Position numbers and translations under genes: made by a program
Notes under the pieces: generated by a model
Told to the model about the DNA's origin: nothing
Databases searched by the model: none
Seen by the model: only the letters and a program-made list of their open reading frames with translations
Part shown: piece by piece, positions 1 through 11,025 of the stretch
Layout: the number at the start of each line of letters is the position of its first letter
Position numbering within the stretch: position 1 is the first letter of the stretch
NCBI GenBank assembly: GCA_033032175.1
Contig: CM065310.1
Coordinates: 2,418,001 to 2,482,000, forward strand
DNA length: 64,000 nucleotides
Reading direction: 5' to 3'
From: Saturnia japonica
Lineage: Eukaryota; Arthropoda; Insecta; Lepidoptera; Saturniidae

Positions 1-3000
1 TAAAGTTCCGCAAGGTACTAGATTTTATAAAGTAGGGGCCAGCAAAATCCGTGCCGACTCCGAGAAATGCACGCACGCCTGTTATACGATCCGGTGGTAA
101 ATCTGCCATGTAGGGTTGCGTAGGTTTTGCCCGAGTCCGATAGCACTGAATGCACTTAAATGTAATATGTCTAGTCATACGCCGCGCCGAAATAATCCAG
201 TAATTTCTGGACAATATAGCCGCTAAAGTGTTTGCACCGACGTGGCAATAAGTTTGGTGATAATATGTAACCAATAATTCCGTGAATTTTCCTTGGCCTG
301 GTAACAATATGGGATGCTTCGCATCGTAAGACAATTCCGAATGTCTTATTCGTCCTCCGACCCGTAATAAATTATTCTTATCTATAAATAAACTCAACCG
401 CTGTAAATGATTTTTAATAATTTTGCCGGATTTTATATTAGAAATATCTTCACCAAAAAATGATTCTTGTATTTGCCTAATCAAACACATAAGAGCGATC
501 CGTCTCTCCGATACCGAAACGTTTCCGACCTTCCGAACTAATTTATTTTTGCAATTATATACAAATCTTAACAGGTATGCCGTAACATTAACCAATTTAT
601 TGAAAGAACTAAAACGTTCTAAGAGATTAAAATCTGGATTCAAAAGTCCGATGTTAATAAATTTAGCCGTTGCTCGCAAACCAGGTAGTAAATCCGAAGG
701 GAATTCCAAATAATTCTTAGGCCAAGTCTGCGAAGGTTGACATAACCATGGTGGGTTCCACCACAGGTCATGTGTCAATAACGCCGCCGCCGTGGAACCG
801 CGCGATGCGACATCAGCACAGTTCATATCACTGAGAACATGTCGCCAAGTGATACTTGCTTTCGATGACTTAATTTCCGAAACTCGATTTCCTTCAAAAA
901 CTTGAAGCTGGTGCGGCGGTGTCCGTAACCACGCAAGCACAATTGTGCTGTCACACCAGGCTGTAATGTCTTCAAACCGAATGCTATTTTCTGTACATGA
1001 CACAATATGGTTCAGAACACCCGTAAGCAATTTTGCCCCGTTTAATTCCAACTTGGGAATAGTGAGTCTAGTTTTTAGAGGTGCTACTCTAGACTTTGCC
1101 ATTAATAACTGAATCGCGCCTGTACCGTCCGAAGCTTCTGCGCGGATATATACCGCCGCCGAATAACCTACAGAACTGCCATCCGAGAAACCGTGGAGGC
1201 TATATCGAGCATCATAGCTTGGCTTTAAACAACGAGGCAGGAAGATCTCTTGTATTCTTGGCAAGTCCTCTATAATATCTTGCCACCGCTGAACTATATC
1301 AGCAGGGGCTCGAGAATCCCAATCAACCTTCCGCGAACCGTTATTGTTTTCAAGGCTGCTGCCTAGTAACGACTGAAGGATACGTTTTAATGAAAAAATA
1401 ACAGGGCTAATCCAACCTAGCGGGTCGTATAGCCGAGCTACCAAAGATAGAATTTTACGTCGAGTAACCGTGCTGTCCGATGGTAAATTAACCGTGTACG
1501 TAAAACTATCCGAAACTGGATCCCACTGGATGCCTAAAACTTTAATAAGACCATTACTGTCAAAACCGTCAAAGTACCGCGGGGTCTCCAAATGGTCGGT
1601 AGGTAGACCATCTAATAATTGTGGCACATTGCTAGACCACTTTCTTAACTCATAACCCGCCGAATGCATTACTTGGATAAGTTCATCGCGTAGCTCTAAA
1701 GCATTTTCCAAAGTATCTTCACCGCCGTTTAAATCGTCTACGTAACTATTTTTAATGAGAAGACGTGACACGCGAGACATCTCCTCGAGCTGAACCGGAA
1801 CTGACAGACTACAGCCCGAGGTATTGTTTGATGTCGAGTTGACCGTTCGGGATTCGTCATAAGCGATTTGATGTAAACATCGTATGGAAATATATGGACT
1901 GCATTTTAAACCGTAAGTATTAGTGCAAAGTTCATACACCAACAGTGGTTCCGATGGGGATGACCGCCAGAAAATTAATTGATATCGACGATCTTCAGGA
2001 TGAATCCAAGTTTGTCTAAACATCATTTTGATGTCCGTCGTAAATACTATACGAGGCCACCGAAAATTCAAAATGATGTCCGTGATGTCATTTTGGAGTC
2101 GTTCGCCACAATATAAGCAGTCGTTCAACGAAACCCCCGAGCTAGTTTTCTCACTACCATTAAATACTACGCGAATTTTAGATGTATCTCCGCATTTTTT
2201 AAATACACCATGATGTCCTATAAAATAATGTTCGAGTCCCGAACTAAAATCAAATGACGAAACTTGCATATGACCGAGTTCCAAATATTCGTTCATAAAC
2301 CCAACATACTTCTCGCGAAATTCCGGGTTCCGTGCCATTCTACGTTCTAATGAGTAGAACTGGTTTAAAGCTTTATTCCGAGAATCTCCCAATAATTTCC
2401 TATCACACTCCGGAAGGAGTGGAAGACGAACTGTATATTTACCGTCTAAGCCGCGTGACGTCGTAGTTAAGAATAGACGTTCACACTCCAAGTCTATAGG
2501 ATCCCTAATTTTAGTCTGAGGTGGTTCCTCAGTACGCCAAAATTTTTCTACCGTTTCCAATAACGTATTTCCTATAAAATAATCCGTTTTATTATCCGAT
2601 TGTACCGGGCGGAAAATCGCAAAATCAAAAATAGTACCTAAGGCATAAGGACCGTGTTTCCCTAAATTGATTTTATCGCCATTTAAAATTTTACCCAAAA
2701 TATCGCAACCGAAAATTATATCTATCTCTTGTAATCGAGAACATGCCTTATCCGCCGAATGTATATTATTGCTATCACAATTTAAATTTAATCTCTCCGC
2801 TAAATAAGTAGTAGGTTTCTTTAAAACCACCGCCGTGACCGATAACAAGTTATTGGAACTTGTAGGTTTAAAATATATTGTAACAACTGATTGACTATTA
2901 TGAGTCTGCAGCCCGCCGATACCTATTAAAGGTACAGTCATATAATGTCGATGCAAACCTAACCGAGAAACCAAATCATTTCGTACGATGGTCACTTGTG

Positions 3001-3190
3001 CTCCGAGATCTAGTAGAGCGCGCGCCTTAATGAAACTGTTACTTTGTTTTTTCACATCAATAACCACCGTCGGTAAAATAACGTTGTCAATAAGTTTAGG
3101 TACCGTTTCATCCGAAATATTATTTAAATTACGCGCACCTTCCAACTGAGCTGACGAAATGATTTTATTATTTGTATATATTATTGATTG
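1..3190 (-). CDS. pol: BEL/Pao retrotransposon Pol (protease-RT-RNase H-integrase), partial at left edge
   Basis: The minus-strand frame is open without a stop from 3190 to the window edge (about 1,063 codons) and continues outside. It is in the same frame as Gag and is entered only by reading through the Gag UAG. Domains in order: retroviral-type aspartic protease with D-L-G-A-Q at about residue 61 (Asp at 3008-3010); reverse transcriptase with the YVDD box at 1733-1744 (about residue 483); RNase H with a G-F-S-D-G start (Asp at 1181-1183) and later acidic residues; integrase zinc-binding region (His at 257-259 and 242-244, CxxC at 143-154) and the first catalytic-core Asp at 47-49, just before the edge. 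Family knowledge: this domain order and the LLP-type integrase entry are typical of BEL/Pao. There is no frameshift or nonsense codon, so the copy looks young. The rest of the integrase and the 3' LTR lie to the left of the window. Confidence 0.95.
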
Positions 3191-3193
3191 CTA
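3185..3193 (-). promoter_or_regulatory. Leaky UAG stop between Gag and Pol (readthrough context UAG-CAA-UCA)
   Basis: Seen directly: the Gag frame ends in TAG (3193-3191) and is followed in the same frame by CAA TCA, then more than 1,000 open codons of Pol. UAG followed by CAR-YYA is the tobacco-mosaic-virus-type readthrough signal, and CAA-UCA fits it exactly. No start codon close to the protease would explain separate translation, so Pol is most simply made as a Gag-Pol fusion by suppression of this stop. The alternative is a single C-to-T type mutation in a formerly continuous gag-pol frame. Confidence 0.65.
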
Positions 3194-4678
3194 TGCTAAA
3201 TGATTACTGCGCGACCGGACGTTTACCGGGCTAGCAGATTCTTGACGGCGTCGCGAATGTTCTCCAGATCGCGCGCAAGTACACTCCGAGTTCTGACGAC
3301 CGAGCTTATCGGCACTGCGTCTCTGTTCCGAGAGACTATTATGGCTTGACACATAGCGGCGATCATGTGACCTATCACCCGCACCGCCTGCGCTGTAACC
3401 GGCTGATTTGTTACCCGTATATGATCGCTTACTATCGTGATTACGATCTTGAGACCTAACACCACGATACATTGCCGACTGAGTATTCCGTGATTGGTTT
3501 GTTGCGGAACAAACCAATCGATGGTGACCTATGTGACCACATTTATCACATGGCACATATTTGCCACAAGTTACCGCTGTATGAGTTCCGAAACATTTAA
3601 AACAAAGGCCGTTGTACACTACCCACTTTCTTCGTGAATGTGCATTAAGTTTAATAAATTTAAAACACTCCGAAATGTTGTGATTGTTCATATTGCAGTA
3701 CATACAAGTTTTCCGTTCGGTTGTATGTTGGTTTGTACCTACAAGATGAATCACCCGGTTCCGCTTAGTGTTGCTCGACCGCGGATGCTTGTTTGAATCT
3801 GACTGATTATTCGAAGTCGTCATATCCGTAGTAGCCGTATCTATATGGCGACACTCGTTCTGCAGAAATTCTAACAGTTGTGTAAATGTCGGTACTACCA
3901 AATTATTTCCGCCGTACTTTTGTTCAAACCGAGACTTCAAATCCGTAGGTAATTTAAGTAAGCTGATATGGAGCAATAAATAACTCCATTCTGATACTGG
4001 AAAACCTAAGTTTTCTAAGGCCCTTGATGATTCTAATAAAGGATTTAGAATTTCAGTACGAAGCCCGTTACATTTACTCATCGTTGGCAAATGTAAAATT
4101 CTAGCAATCTGACTGTCTGCCAATAACCGTTTGTTTTCATACCGGCCGCGTAAAATCTCTAGACCCGTATCTAAAGATTCGTCCACCATCGGCAAATGTT
4201 TTAGCAACGACCTAGGCTCGTTTTCGACGTGCGAAAACAAGTAATGGAATTTCTCCGTTTTAGAAATATCATTACGAGCTAAAACCAATGACGTAAACAA
4301 CGAAATAAAACTTGTCCACGAATATACGTCACCGTCAAAATGCGCAAGATTTATGGTGGGCAAACGCGCAGATTGAGCACTCTCCGTGGGTTTGTGGACC
4401 CCTTCCAGATTGGGATAAGCCGCTGATACCGCCTCCAGCTGGTTATAAATTTCCTCAGCTTCCTTATATTTTTGATCATACTGCTGAACCAATTCCTCAT
4501 CGGTCTCATCAGTCAAAAGTGCCTCATAACATTCATACAAGATGCTATACCGCTCATCTATTTTCCGTAAGCGCGCCGAAATCACTCCCGTGGCGTGCTT
4601 TTTACTGTTTATCATTTCCAAAGTATTGAAAAACCAATCATATTGAGTTTTGAATTTAATTGACTGTGGTTTGGGCAT
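3191..4678 (-). CDS. gag: BEL/Pao retrotransposon Gag with three zinc knuckles
   Basis: Encodes 495 residues. The ATG at 4678 is the first in frame; an in-frame TAA lies about 13 bases upstream. The N-terminal third is charged and helical. A DUF1759-like Gag region follows at about residues 105-240, containing the typical F-D-G-D...W-x-x-F pattern. The C-terminal third carries three nucleic-acid-binding knuckles: CX2CX4HX4C (325-338), CX2CX3HX4C (359-371) and CX2CX4HX4C (377-390), then an Arg/Ser-rich tail. Gag assembles the virus-like particle and packages RNA. It is intact and in the same frame as Pol. The short overlapping frames on both strands are shadows. Confidence 0.93.
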   Translation of the reverse strand: MPKPQSIKFKTQYDWFFNTLEMINSKKHATGVISARLRKIDERYSILYECYEALLTDETDEELVQQYDQKYKEAEEIYNQLEAVSAAYPNLEGVHKPTESAQSARLPTINLAHFDGDVYSWTSFISLFTSLVLARNDISKTEKFHYLFSHVENEPRSLLKHLPMVDESLDTGLEILRGRYENKRLLADSQIARILHLPTMSKCNGLRTEILNPLLESSRALENLGFPVSEWSYLLLHISLLKLPTDLKSRFEQKYGGNNLVVPTFTQLLEFLQNECRHIDTATTDMTTSNNQSDSNKHPRSSNTKRNRVIHLVGTNQHTTERKTCMYCNMNNHNISECFKFIKLNAHSRRKWVVYNGLCFKCFGTHTAVTCGKYVPCDKCGHIGHHRLVCSATNQSRNTQSAMYRGVRSQDRNHDSKRSYTGNKSAGYSAGGAGDRSHDRRYVSSHNSLSEQRRSADKLGRQNSECTCARSGEHSRRRQESASPVNVRSRSNHLA

Positions 4679-5022
4679 TTTACTATAAATTTAAACAAAA
4701 TAAATGGACTTCCGGTAATTTCTGTATCGAATAATAAAATAACTCAGTGTACTCCTAGCCTAATAACAGTTTTTGAAGTACCGACCGAAATATTGTGAAC
4801 CTATTATGTGAAATATTTAATGAAATAGATATTTTATGAACAATAATTAATGAAATTAGCCCTATCTAATCGTATCTATAGAAATAATAACGAAAAAGTA
4901 ATTAATAACACAAAAAACTTTTTTTTAAACTACCCTGGGTTACCGAACCGAATACTGATATTTTTAGAAATTCTACCGAAATAAGATGTTAATTGATGAA
5001 GGATAATTTAAGCAAGTCCCTA
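4679..5022 (-). other. Untranslated leader of the BEL/Pao element
   Basis: This 344-bp stretch lies between the primer-binding site and the Gag start codon and is expected to hold packaging and dimerisation signals. It is AT-rich, with no coding frame seen. Its extent follows from the flanking PBS and ATG. Confidence 0.75.
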
Positions 5023-5039
5023 TCCGGCTCGAAGGACCA
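5023..5039 (-). other. Primer-binding site matching the tRNA-Tyr 3' end
   Basis: The plus strand reads TCCGGCTCGAAGGACCA, which is the end of a eukaryotic tRNA-Tyr (acceptor strand TCGAAGGA plus CCA), so the minus-strand transcript can pair with that primer over 17 bases. It directly abuts the LTR terminus: TG at 5040-5041 on plus is CA at the LTR end. The tRNA identity rests on remembered tRNA-Tyr sequence. Confidence 0.85.
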
Positions 5040-5500
5040 TGAAATGTGGGGGCCGGATACTTAGAACGGCGAATTAAAGCCGTCTAGTTTTGTGATTCGC
5101 CGGTCCCGGGACTTCCTAAATCCTATCAATTCGGGATTTGTTCAGGCCCACCAAAAATCACTGAGCCCGGCCGAACCGTGCCGACTTACCTGGGGTCGCC
5201 GTTGATGCGGTGTCCTTGACCGGGTGCAAATCCACACTGGTCACTGTAGCGGCCGCCGTTGTCAGAGTTATTATATCTGCTTAGGTAGGTACACACAAAA
5301 CTGTTCCACCACGAACAAGCGTTTTTTTATGAAGCAATCACAGTACTTAATAAATTTGGAATGATGATAAGGCTCCGAACACTCCGACCAGACCGACGTC
5401 GGGAAACCGTTTTTTTTTTTGTGTAGAGACCGTGCGCGCCCCCAAGCGTCGAAACACAGACAACCGGAGCACAGGTAAAAAATAGTGTTGCCTGAACATT
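5040..5500 (-). mobile_element. 5' LTR of the BEL/Pao element (outer end approximate)
   Basis: The inner boundary is firm because it follows the PBS and shows the terminal CA on the minus strand. The outer boundary is proposed at a minus-strand TGTTCAGGCAACAC start near 5500, where GC-rich sequence gives way to AT-rich host DNA. This gives an LTR of about 460 bp. The matching LTR lies outside the window, so the end and the target-site duplication cannot be checked here. Confidence 0.6.
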
Positions 5501-5505
5501 ATTTA

Positions 5506-6440
5506 TGTGGATAAATACTATGTTCCATTAAATAGGGTTTGCGCAGTAATAGCTTGCAGAGATAGTCTTTGTAGATTAACAACTATGGCACGTAAGTAAA
5601 ACAAGTGAATTACATAACCTGCATCAAATCTTGAGTTTTAATATATTTTTTTGTAACTAATAACATATATTACGCACTTTCCATACAATGTAAACAACAC
5701 TAATGCAATCCGTCTCTTTCTATCACATGGAAAAAGAATGCCTGTTAATAAGAGACAGCACGAGACTCTTTAACGTGTTTTGCTCTCGAATATTAATTGC
5801 ATACCTACGGTGTTTTGTTAGTTTGCTTTTCCTATTTGCAAATCTTCGACGAAGTCGTTAAAACTACAAAATCTTACAATTACATGGATAACCTCTACGA
5901 TCAATTTAAATATTTTGTTAATAGTACCATTTTGTACAGTAAAATTTTATATAATACAATGTGAAGTCACTTTTATATTTAACAACTAACTTATAAATTT
6001 AAGATCAATAATGATCAGAGAAATATTATATTTAGAGAACATTCACACTTGAAATCACACCCAACCGCTACAAAATAATTTAAAGGGCACATAAAGCACG
6101 CGACAGAACATTTCGCTTCCACTAAATTGAGCCGGCGAAATATTAACCAAATTCCGAGCAATAAAGTGCGTCGTTTCAACATTTCAACAGGTAAAAATAA
6201 TCATTTTAAACCACAAAATCGCGTCTCCTCGAGTTACAAGATGAAAGGGTTACTTTTAACATATGTAATTTATCTTTGAGGCGCGCGGAATCTTACATTT
6301 TCAATGATATGAGTTTCTTTATGTTAAGTAGAAATAAATGTGTCGAGTGAAAAAGTTTGTTTTCTAGTGATAGCGATACAGGAGCGATAGAACTGCTATA
6401 ATTCTTATGAAACTCAAAATTTTAGCGCTTACTTTTTTTT
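5506..6440. other. No gene seen; AT-rich flank
   Basis: Unique-looking AT-rich DNA just outside the LTR. No exon with splice sites, RNA gene or recognised repeat. Confidence 0.5.
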
Positions 6441-6441
6441 G

Positions 6442-6692
6442 TCGTTATAGGTAGCGTTCTGGCACGTTAAGCCTACTGAAAGACTGGCTCCTAAGTGCAA
6501 CTGCCAGAATACACCTATTGGTGTTTGGTGAAAGATTTTCAATTTGAGGATGGTAGCTAGCCAGGCAGCCAGGCGGGCAAAAAAAAGACCCTACCACCAT
6601 GCTATGGTTTCATCACGATGTTTATCTTCACTGAAAGCTCAGACTCATTGCAGGGATTCGAACTCACGTCGGTAGACGGTTTTTAAATGAAA
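6442..6692 (-). repeat. tRNA-derived SINE (family A), fragment
   Basis: On the minus strand the right end gives a box-B-like GTGAGTTCGAATCC, followed by the family body (CATCGTGATGAAACC, then GTGGTAGGGT). Related copies are at 10320-10530, 53690-54200, 55425-55735 and 63480-63640. The box-A region is missing here. Confidence 0.7.
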
Positions 6693-8030
6693 AAATGTTT
6701 TATTACTATATACATTACATTTGATAGTCACTCGGATCTGGAAATATTTTCTGGCTTTAATATAGACTTATTTAATTTTCTAATTTGGCATTGTTGCAAA
6801 TTTTATTTTGCATTTGTTTTTCCTAAACAGTTCTTCATGTGAGTGCATAAGCAACTGTAGCTTGTTTAGCAAAATCATTGTCATCATGATGACATGTGAA
6901 TACCACGTCAAATACTTTTAGATAACCAGATAGACACTGGACTGATTTCAAAAACTACACTCTGAAGTGACTCAATACAATTTTTTCTCACTATATCGGA
7001 CGTTTAATCATGCAAAAGTATTCTGTCATTTCACATTGAGGTCAAAATACAAGAAAAAATACTTTAAAATTGTTTGCAACAACAACAACATAGCATCTAA
7101 ACTAAGCAAGAACATGTGCAAAGTTTATATGCTGAAGCATCGCTATCACTTCTATTTCTATCACAAAATAACAAAACTATCTAAACTAAATAGTTCTATC
7201 AAAACTATTAACATATTGTTTATTCACAGGTCTCAGTTAAGAGTATGAGCGTTTTTCGAGGGTTTTCATATACAGCTGGCTGGCCAGGCAGACGTTGTTC
7301 GGCCCTTTCCGATAGTTAATGACTCAACTAAAGTGCCACCTATCGGATCCCAACATACCTATGTACCATCGTCTTCATAACACAAAATATATTTTATATG
7401 TGAATTTGAACGCAATTGGTCAAGACTTTCAGAAGTAACAGAAACACAACAGACGCACACAACATTTTTAAATATAAGAAAATAATAGGTAACAATAACA
7501 CATCAGGAACGTACAAGAATGCTCATTTAAAGCAGATTTTTTTTTACCTTACAAATATTTAAAATTAGATCTCTCAATTCAAAATTGGGGATAATTAACT
7601 AAGAACAGAAAATTACTAGAACAAATAAAAAATAAGTGAAGAATTTTTTACTACGCTACAAAAATAGCATAGCATCGTTATGGGTAACGAGCCTCAGTAA
7701 CGTGCGTTTACATGACACAAGCATTCGTTCATGACAGTTCCCCGAAGACAAATCGTCTCCCCCGCGACAAAGTTTTCTGGAATCGTCTGTACACGGAAAA
7801 TTCATTGCAATGTATGAGAGTTGTACGAAATGGAGTGTTTAAATGTTACGAGTGATATATGAGGGCCATTTAACGTTGACTTAAAGACTTGCATTATTGT
7901 TTACGCTTGCCATTTGTGAAGTAGTATGTACATTTTTTAATACTAACTCAAACAGTATGTCTTTTAAATACAAATTATATAATAGTTCTTATCGACATAT
8001 AGCAAGTTCACACGTGTCGCATATAAATAA
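6693..8030. other. No gene seen; AT-rich
   Basis: Contains only low-complexity, Lys/Asn/Phe-rich chance frames and no convincing splice-site-bounded exon. A short GC-richer patch at about 7250-7370 may be an old repeat. Confidence 0.45.
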
Positions 8031-8031
8031 T

Positions 8032-8280
8032 AATACCACCTTGTTTGTGTCCCACTGTTGGGCAAATCCTCTTAGCAAGGGAAGGCAAGGGTACGCACGA
8101 GCTTTTGGCGATTTCAAACGCCGAGAAATCATTACTTTAATTATATTTTTTCACATACATTGATACTACAAGAAAATTTCTAAATCGTTCAGGTTTCGTC
8201 ACGGATGTTTTCCTTCACCGTCAAACGATAGTGTAAAATCGTTGGTACATGCCGGGTGTTCCGAACCTGTGGACATAGAA
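8032..8280 (+). repeat. Degraded interspersed repeat
   Basis: Carries two hallmarks of a common lepidopteran repeat: GTCCCACTGTTGGGCAAA at the left, and a GTTTCGTCACGGATGTTTTCC TTCACC segment near 8195-8220. An internal AT-rich insertion separates them. Identification rests on remembered consensus phrases only. Confidence 0.5.
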
Positions 8281-8604
8281 TCGGTACTCCGCCGATACCT
8301 AAACTATAAAACCACCACGAGTGTCGCAAATGTTACCACCGAAATATTAAAATTCGAAATACTACTACAATAATTCCGGGACTAAGAGTTCTACAATGAA
8401 GCTTTGTACTTAATTATTTCTTCTTTTTTTCTTTACTCTTAAAATACTGGATGTGATCATAAATAGAGAAAAATTTATTTGTCTTGTCTCACGATATTTC
8501 TCTATTCATCTTTGTCCACCATTTTTAATAGGTATAATACCTAATTACTTTAATTTAATAAATAAAAAGGTTTTAAACAAATTTGCTTCGATCTGTTGCT
8601 TTTT

Positions 8605-8695
8605 GCATTACTTATCGTGCTACCATCTTGGGCCACATCGTCACTTAAGATCAGGTGAGATTGTGGCCACACAGAGACACCTATAACGACAAAAA
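8605..8695 (+). repeat. SINE family A 3' end fragment
   Basis: The stretch CCATCTTGGGCCACATCG followed by CACTTAAGATCAGGTGAGAT matches the 3' part of the SINE copies at 53925-53965 and (reverse strand) 55435-55480. The head and body are absent. Confidence 0.6.
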
Positions 8696-8826
8696 AACAG
8701 CTTTCGTATGTCTGTGTATATAAGAGTGTTTTTATAAACTTTTTATCCCGAATTTCCCACGGGAACGCGTAATTATAAGTATTTCACGAGGTTTAAATAA
8801 TTATCAACAATTATAACTACTAAGTA

Positions 8827-9329
8827 TCCTACTAATATAATAAATGAGAAAGTGTGTATGTTTGGATGTTTGTTACTCAATCACGCTAAAACGGCTGAAC
8901 AGTAATACAATAATTTTCTAGGTAGGTAAATTTAAAACTAATTATAAACATTAATTTATTGTTTTCATGCATGCTGTGATTGGCTGTAATTAGTTGTTAA
9001 TTAATCTTATTACTTATTGACTATTATTTTATTATGATTATGAATATTTTATTATATTAATGAATGACTTTTGTCAATCTAAATAAATAAATAGATCTCA
9101 ATGAAATTTGGCACACAGATAGTATGTGACCTGGAATAATACATAGGGTACTTTTTATCTCGGTAAAAGTCATAGTTTAACCGGTGTTATCCTACAAATA
9201 ATATAAACGGAAAGTTTCTATTATTGTTACTCAATCACGCAAAAACGGCGATTTTTTTGGTTTGTCGTGTTCCGAGATCAGTCTGTGTATATCCAATAAT
9301 ACGCAGACGAAGTCGCGAGTACCAGCTAG
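8827..9329 (+). mobile_element. Helitron-like non-autonomous element
   Basis: It begins TCCTACTAATATAATAAATG and ends GTACCAGCTAG, and is flanked by A on the left and T on the right, as expected for Helitron insertion into an AT site (TC...CTRR). Body phrases such as ATGAAATTTGGCACACAGAT are common in lepidopteran repeats. No Rep/helicase frame is present, so it would depend on a distant autonomous element. The central AT-rich 9000-9080 stretch may be an insertion. Confidence 0.65.
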
Positions 9330-9725
9330 TGATTAATAATTATGTTTTTTTTTCACGCATATAACTTTTTTACTCAGTATTTTAAAATATGTCAAATACT
9401 TTTGATTTTAACAGCAAAAATTAGGTTCCTTGATTAATGTTGCGCGTTAAAGCCAATCAGATAATTATGGCCAGGGTATTAAAATCAATTATGTGTTTTC
9501 TCGTTTAATCTATGTTCACTAAATAGAATATTTTGATTTGCTTCCCTAATAATTAACTTCAGATTAAATTACAGCGATATTTAGTTATAGTTAACAGCCT
9601 AGTTAATGATTATACAATTTAACCAAATAATTTAGATAAATATGGTTTTAGTTGCAAGAAATAATCTCTTCCGTTTGTTTTAATAAATTTTATAAATAAA
9701 GTTTTGATTTAAAAATGAAACTTAC

Positions 9726-9934
9726 ATCGACATTAATTCCAGCGAAAGGGAATATCTTCGTGCTGGGCGTCTCCGTAGGCGAGTAGCGATAGAACTCGTG
9801 ACGGCCTCTGTACCATTTGACGGAGTACAAGGGAGCTTCCGTCAGCTCATACAGACACTCTAGAATAGCTTCCGAACCACGCTGTACGACCGGTGGAGAT
9901 ATTCGCAGGTCTGTTGCACGAAGACCGCCGATAC
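9726..9934 (-). CDS. Beaten-path (Beat) family gene 2: exon encoding the first half of Ig domain 1
   Basis: A 209-nt internal exon. The acceptor is a pyrimidine-rich tract ending AAACAG|GT at 9935-9936, and the donor is GAT|GTAAGT at 9725. It starts with 2 bases of a split codon and ends in phase 0. The 69 codons give the N-terminal part of a V-type Ig domain: a V-x-R-G-x-E-A-x-L-x-C strand with the conserved Cys, then YSVKWYRG with the core Trp, then EFYRYSP and an FPFAGINVD end. This block is diagnostic of Beat proteins, secreted or GPI-anchored neuronal Ig proteins that bind Side-family receptors during axon guidance and synapse matching. Same length and phases as the exon at 19181-19389, so it is a tandem paralogue. 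Its next exon, with the second Ig Cys, would lie to the left and was not found. Confidence 0.9.
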
Positions 9935-10140
9935 CTGTTTGACAAGAAGAATTATATATTGTATTATTTATGCCCAAACCATCTAAGCATCCCTTTCTCA
10001 ATCCGTGTGACTATATCTTCTTTCACAACAAAAAGTTCTCTTATCACTTTATTTCTTATCCTGTCAGTCAATTTCACTCCTAACATACCTCTTAGCGCTC
10101 TCATTTCTACTGCATTTATTTTACTTTCATGATTTTTCTG

Positions 10141-10287
10141 CTACATCCACTCAAAGGTCAGTTGAAGAGTATTCTAAACCGACGAGCATGCATGAAAAGA
10201 TTAACGAATATTGAAGAAGCGAAAGATGTATTCCAAGATCGTAGCAGGTGGAAGGACGTGGTCTCTGCCTACCCTGTTGGAAAATAG
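10141..10287 (+). pseudogene. Non-LTR retrotransposon (LINE) C-terminal remnant
   Basis: An open frame of 48 codons ends in TAG at 10285-10287. It carries NIEEAKDVFQDRSRW and VVSAYPVGK, the usual C-terminus of a lepidopteran LINE ORF2 protein downstream of RT. It is followed by a GGCGTGATTTATGTATGTAT tail, as at LINE 3' ends. It is 5'-truncated and has no RT domain. Confidence 0.75.
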
Positions 10288-10317
10288 GCGTGATTTATGT
10301 ATGTATTATTTATGCTT

Positions 10318-10535
10318 AGCGTTATGGCTACAATTTCGACACGTTAAGCCTTAGTAATAGGACTGGCTTGGAGTCCTGGTTTCAACTTGATGGTAGCTAT
10401 TCAGGCGGGTGGAAGATACGCTACCATCATGCGAAGGTTTCATCACAATGTCTCCTTCATCAAAAGCTTCAACTGGTTGTAGAGATTCAAACTCACGTCG
10501 ATCGACTACCACTGAGCTATTATTGAGATGTCAGG
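10318..10535 (-). repeat. tRNA-derived SINE (family A)
   Basis: On the minus strand a box-A-like GCTCAGTGGTAG (about 10507-10518) is followed by box-B-like GTGAGTTTGAATCTC and then the family body. Orientation is opposite to the neighbouring LINE remnant. The 3' tail is not clear. Confidence 0.7.
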
Positions 10536-10614
10536 ACATTACCTACAAATCTCGAGTTAATGTATCTTGAAGCACCAATTGATGTGTTTAAATAAATGAA
10601 CTTGAAAATCAGGC

Positions 10615-10930
10615 CAGAATAGACCAAGTTACAGAACAAGCGTTTTACCATCTTTGACTACATTAGATGTGATTGTTATTAAATGCAAAATTGGAGATGA
10701 GATGCAGAGAGACTTAGCTAATGATAAGAATACTAAGGCTAAGGATACGGTAGACAGAGATCGAGATACGAGATCAGCCAGTTCAAGTCTAACTACCCAT
10801 AGGCTTGTAGGCCGGCATGACAGTATCAACTGGTGATGGATTGCCGATCTCTTATTAGTCGCCGTTGTTTTTGTGTGCTTACCCTCAGACACAGTGCTAA
10901 CACTTTGCCATATTATTATAAAAACAAATT
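10615..10930 (+). repeat. Interspersed repeat (family Z), 3' part
   Basis: The segment GGCATGACAGTATCAACTGG, then TGATGGATTGCCGATCTCTT and TGCTTACCCTCAGACACAGT, recurs with changes at 27440-27760, 38800-38985 and 52205-52370. It is SINE- or LINE-tail-like, with no protein assigned. Confidence 0.55.
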
Positions 10931-10944
10931 TGGATATTGAAAAC

Positions 10945-11025
10945 TTACAAATGGGACTAGCGACGTTTTGATCATACACTATTATCTGTTTGACATTTAC
11001 AGTATTCATAAACAATGAGTATTAA
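10945..11025 (+). repeat. Interspersed repeat (family W), fragment
   Basis: It contains TTTTGATCATACACTATTAT, then CTGTTTGACATTTACAGTAT and TCATAAACAATGAGTATTA. The same order appears at 14325-14500 and, inverted, at 46745-46930. Confidence 0.6.

Noticed and set aside
3223..3465. Second minus-strand frame inside gag
   Set aside because: It lies wholly within Gag in another frame and has no motif; a shadow of the Arg/Ser-rich tail.
9690..10001. Open frame extending past both splice sites of the 9726-9934 exon
   Set aside because: Residues outside the GTAAGT donor and the AAACAG acceptor are intronic: homology to Beat stops exactly at those sites.
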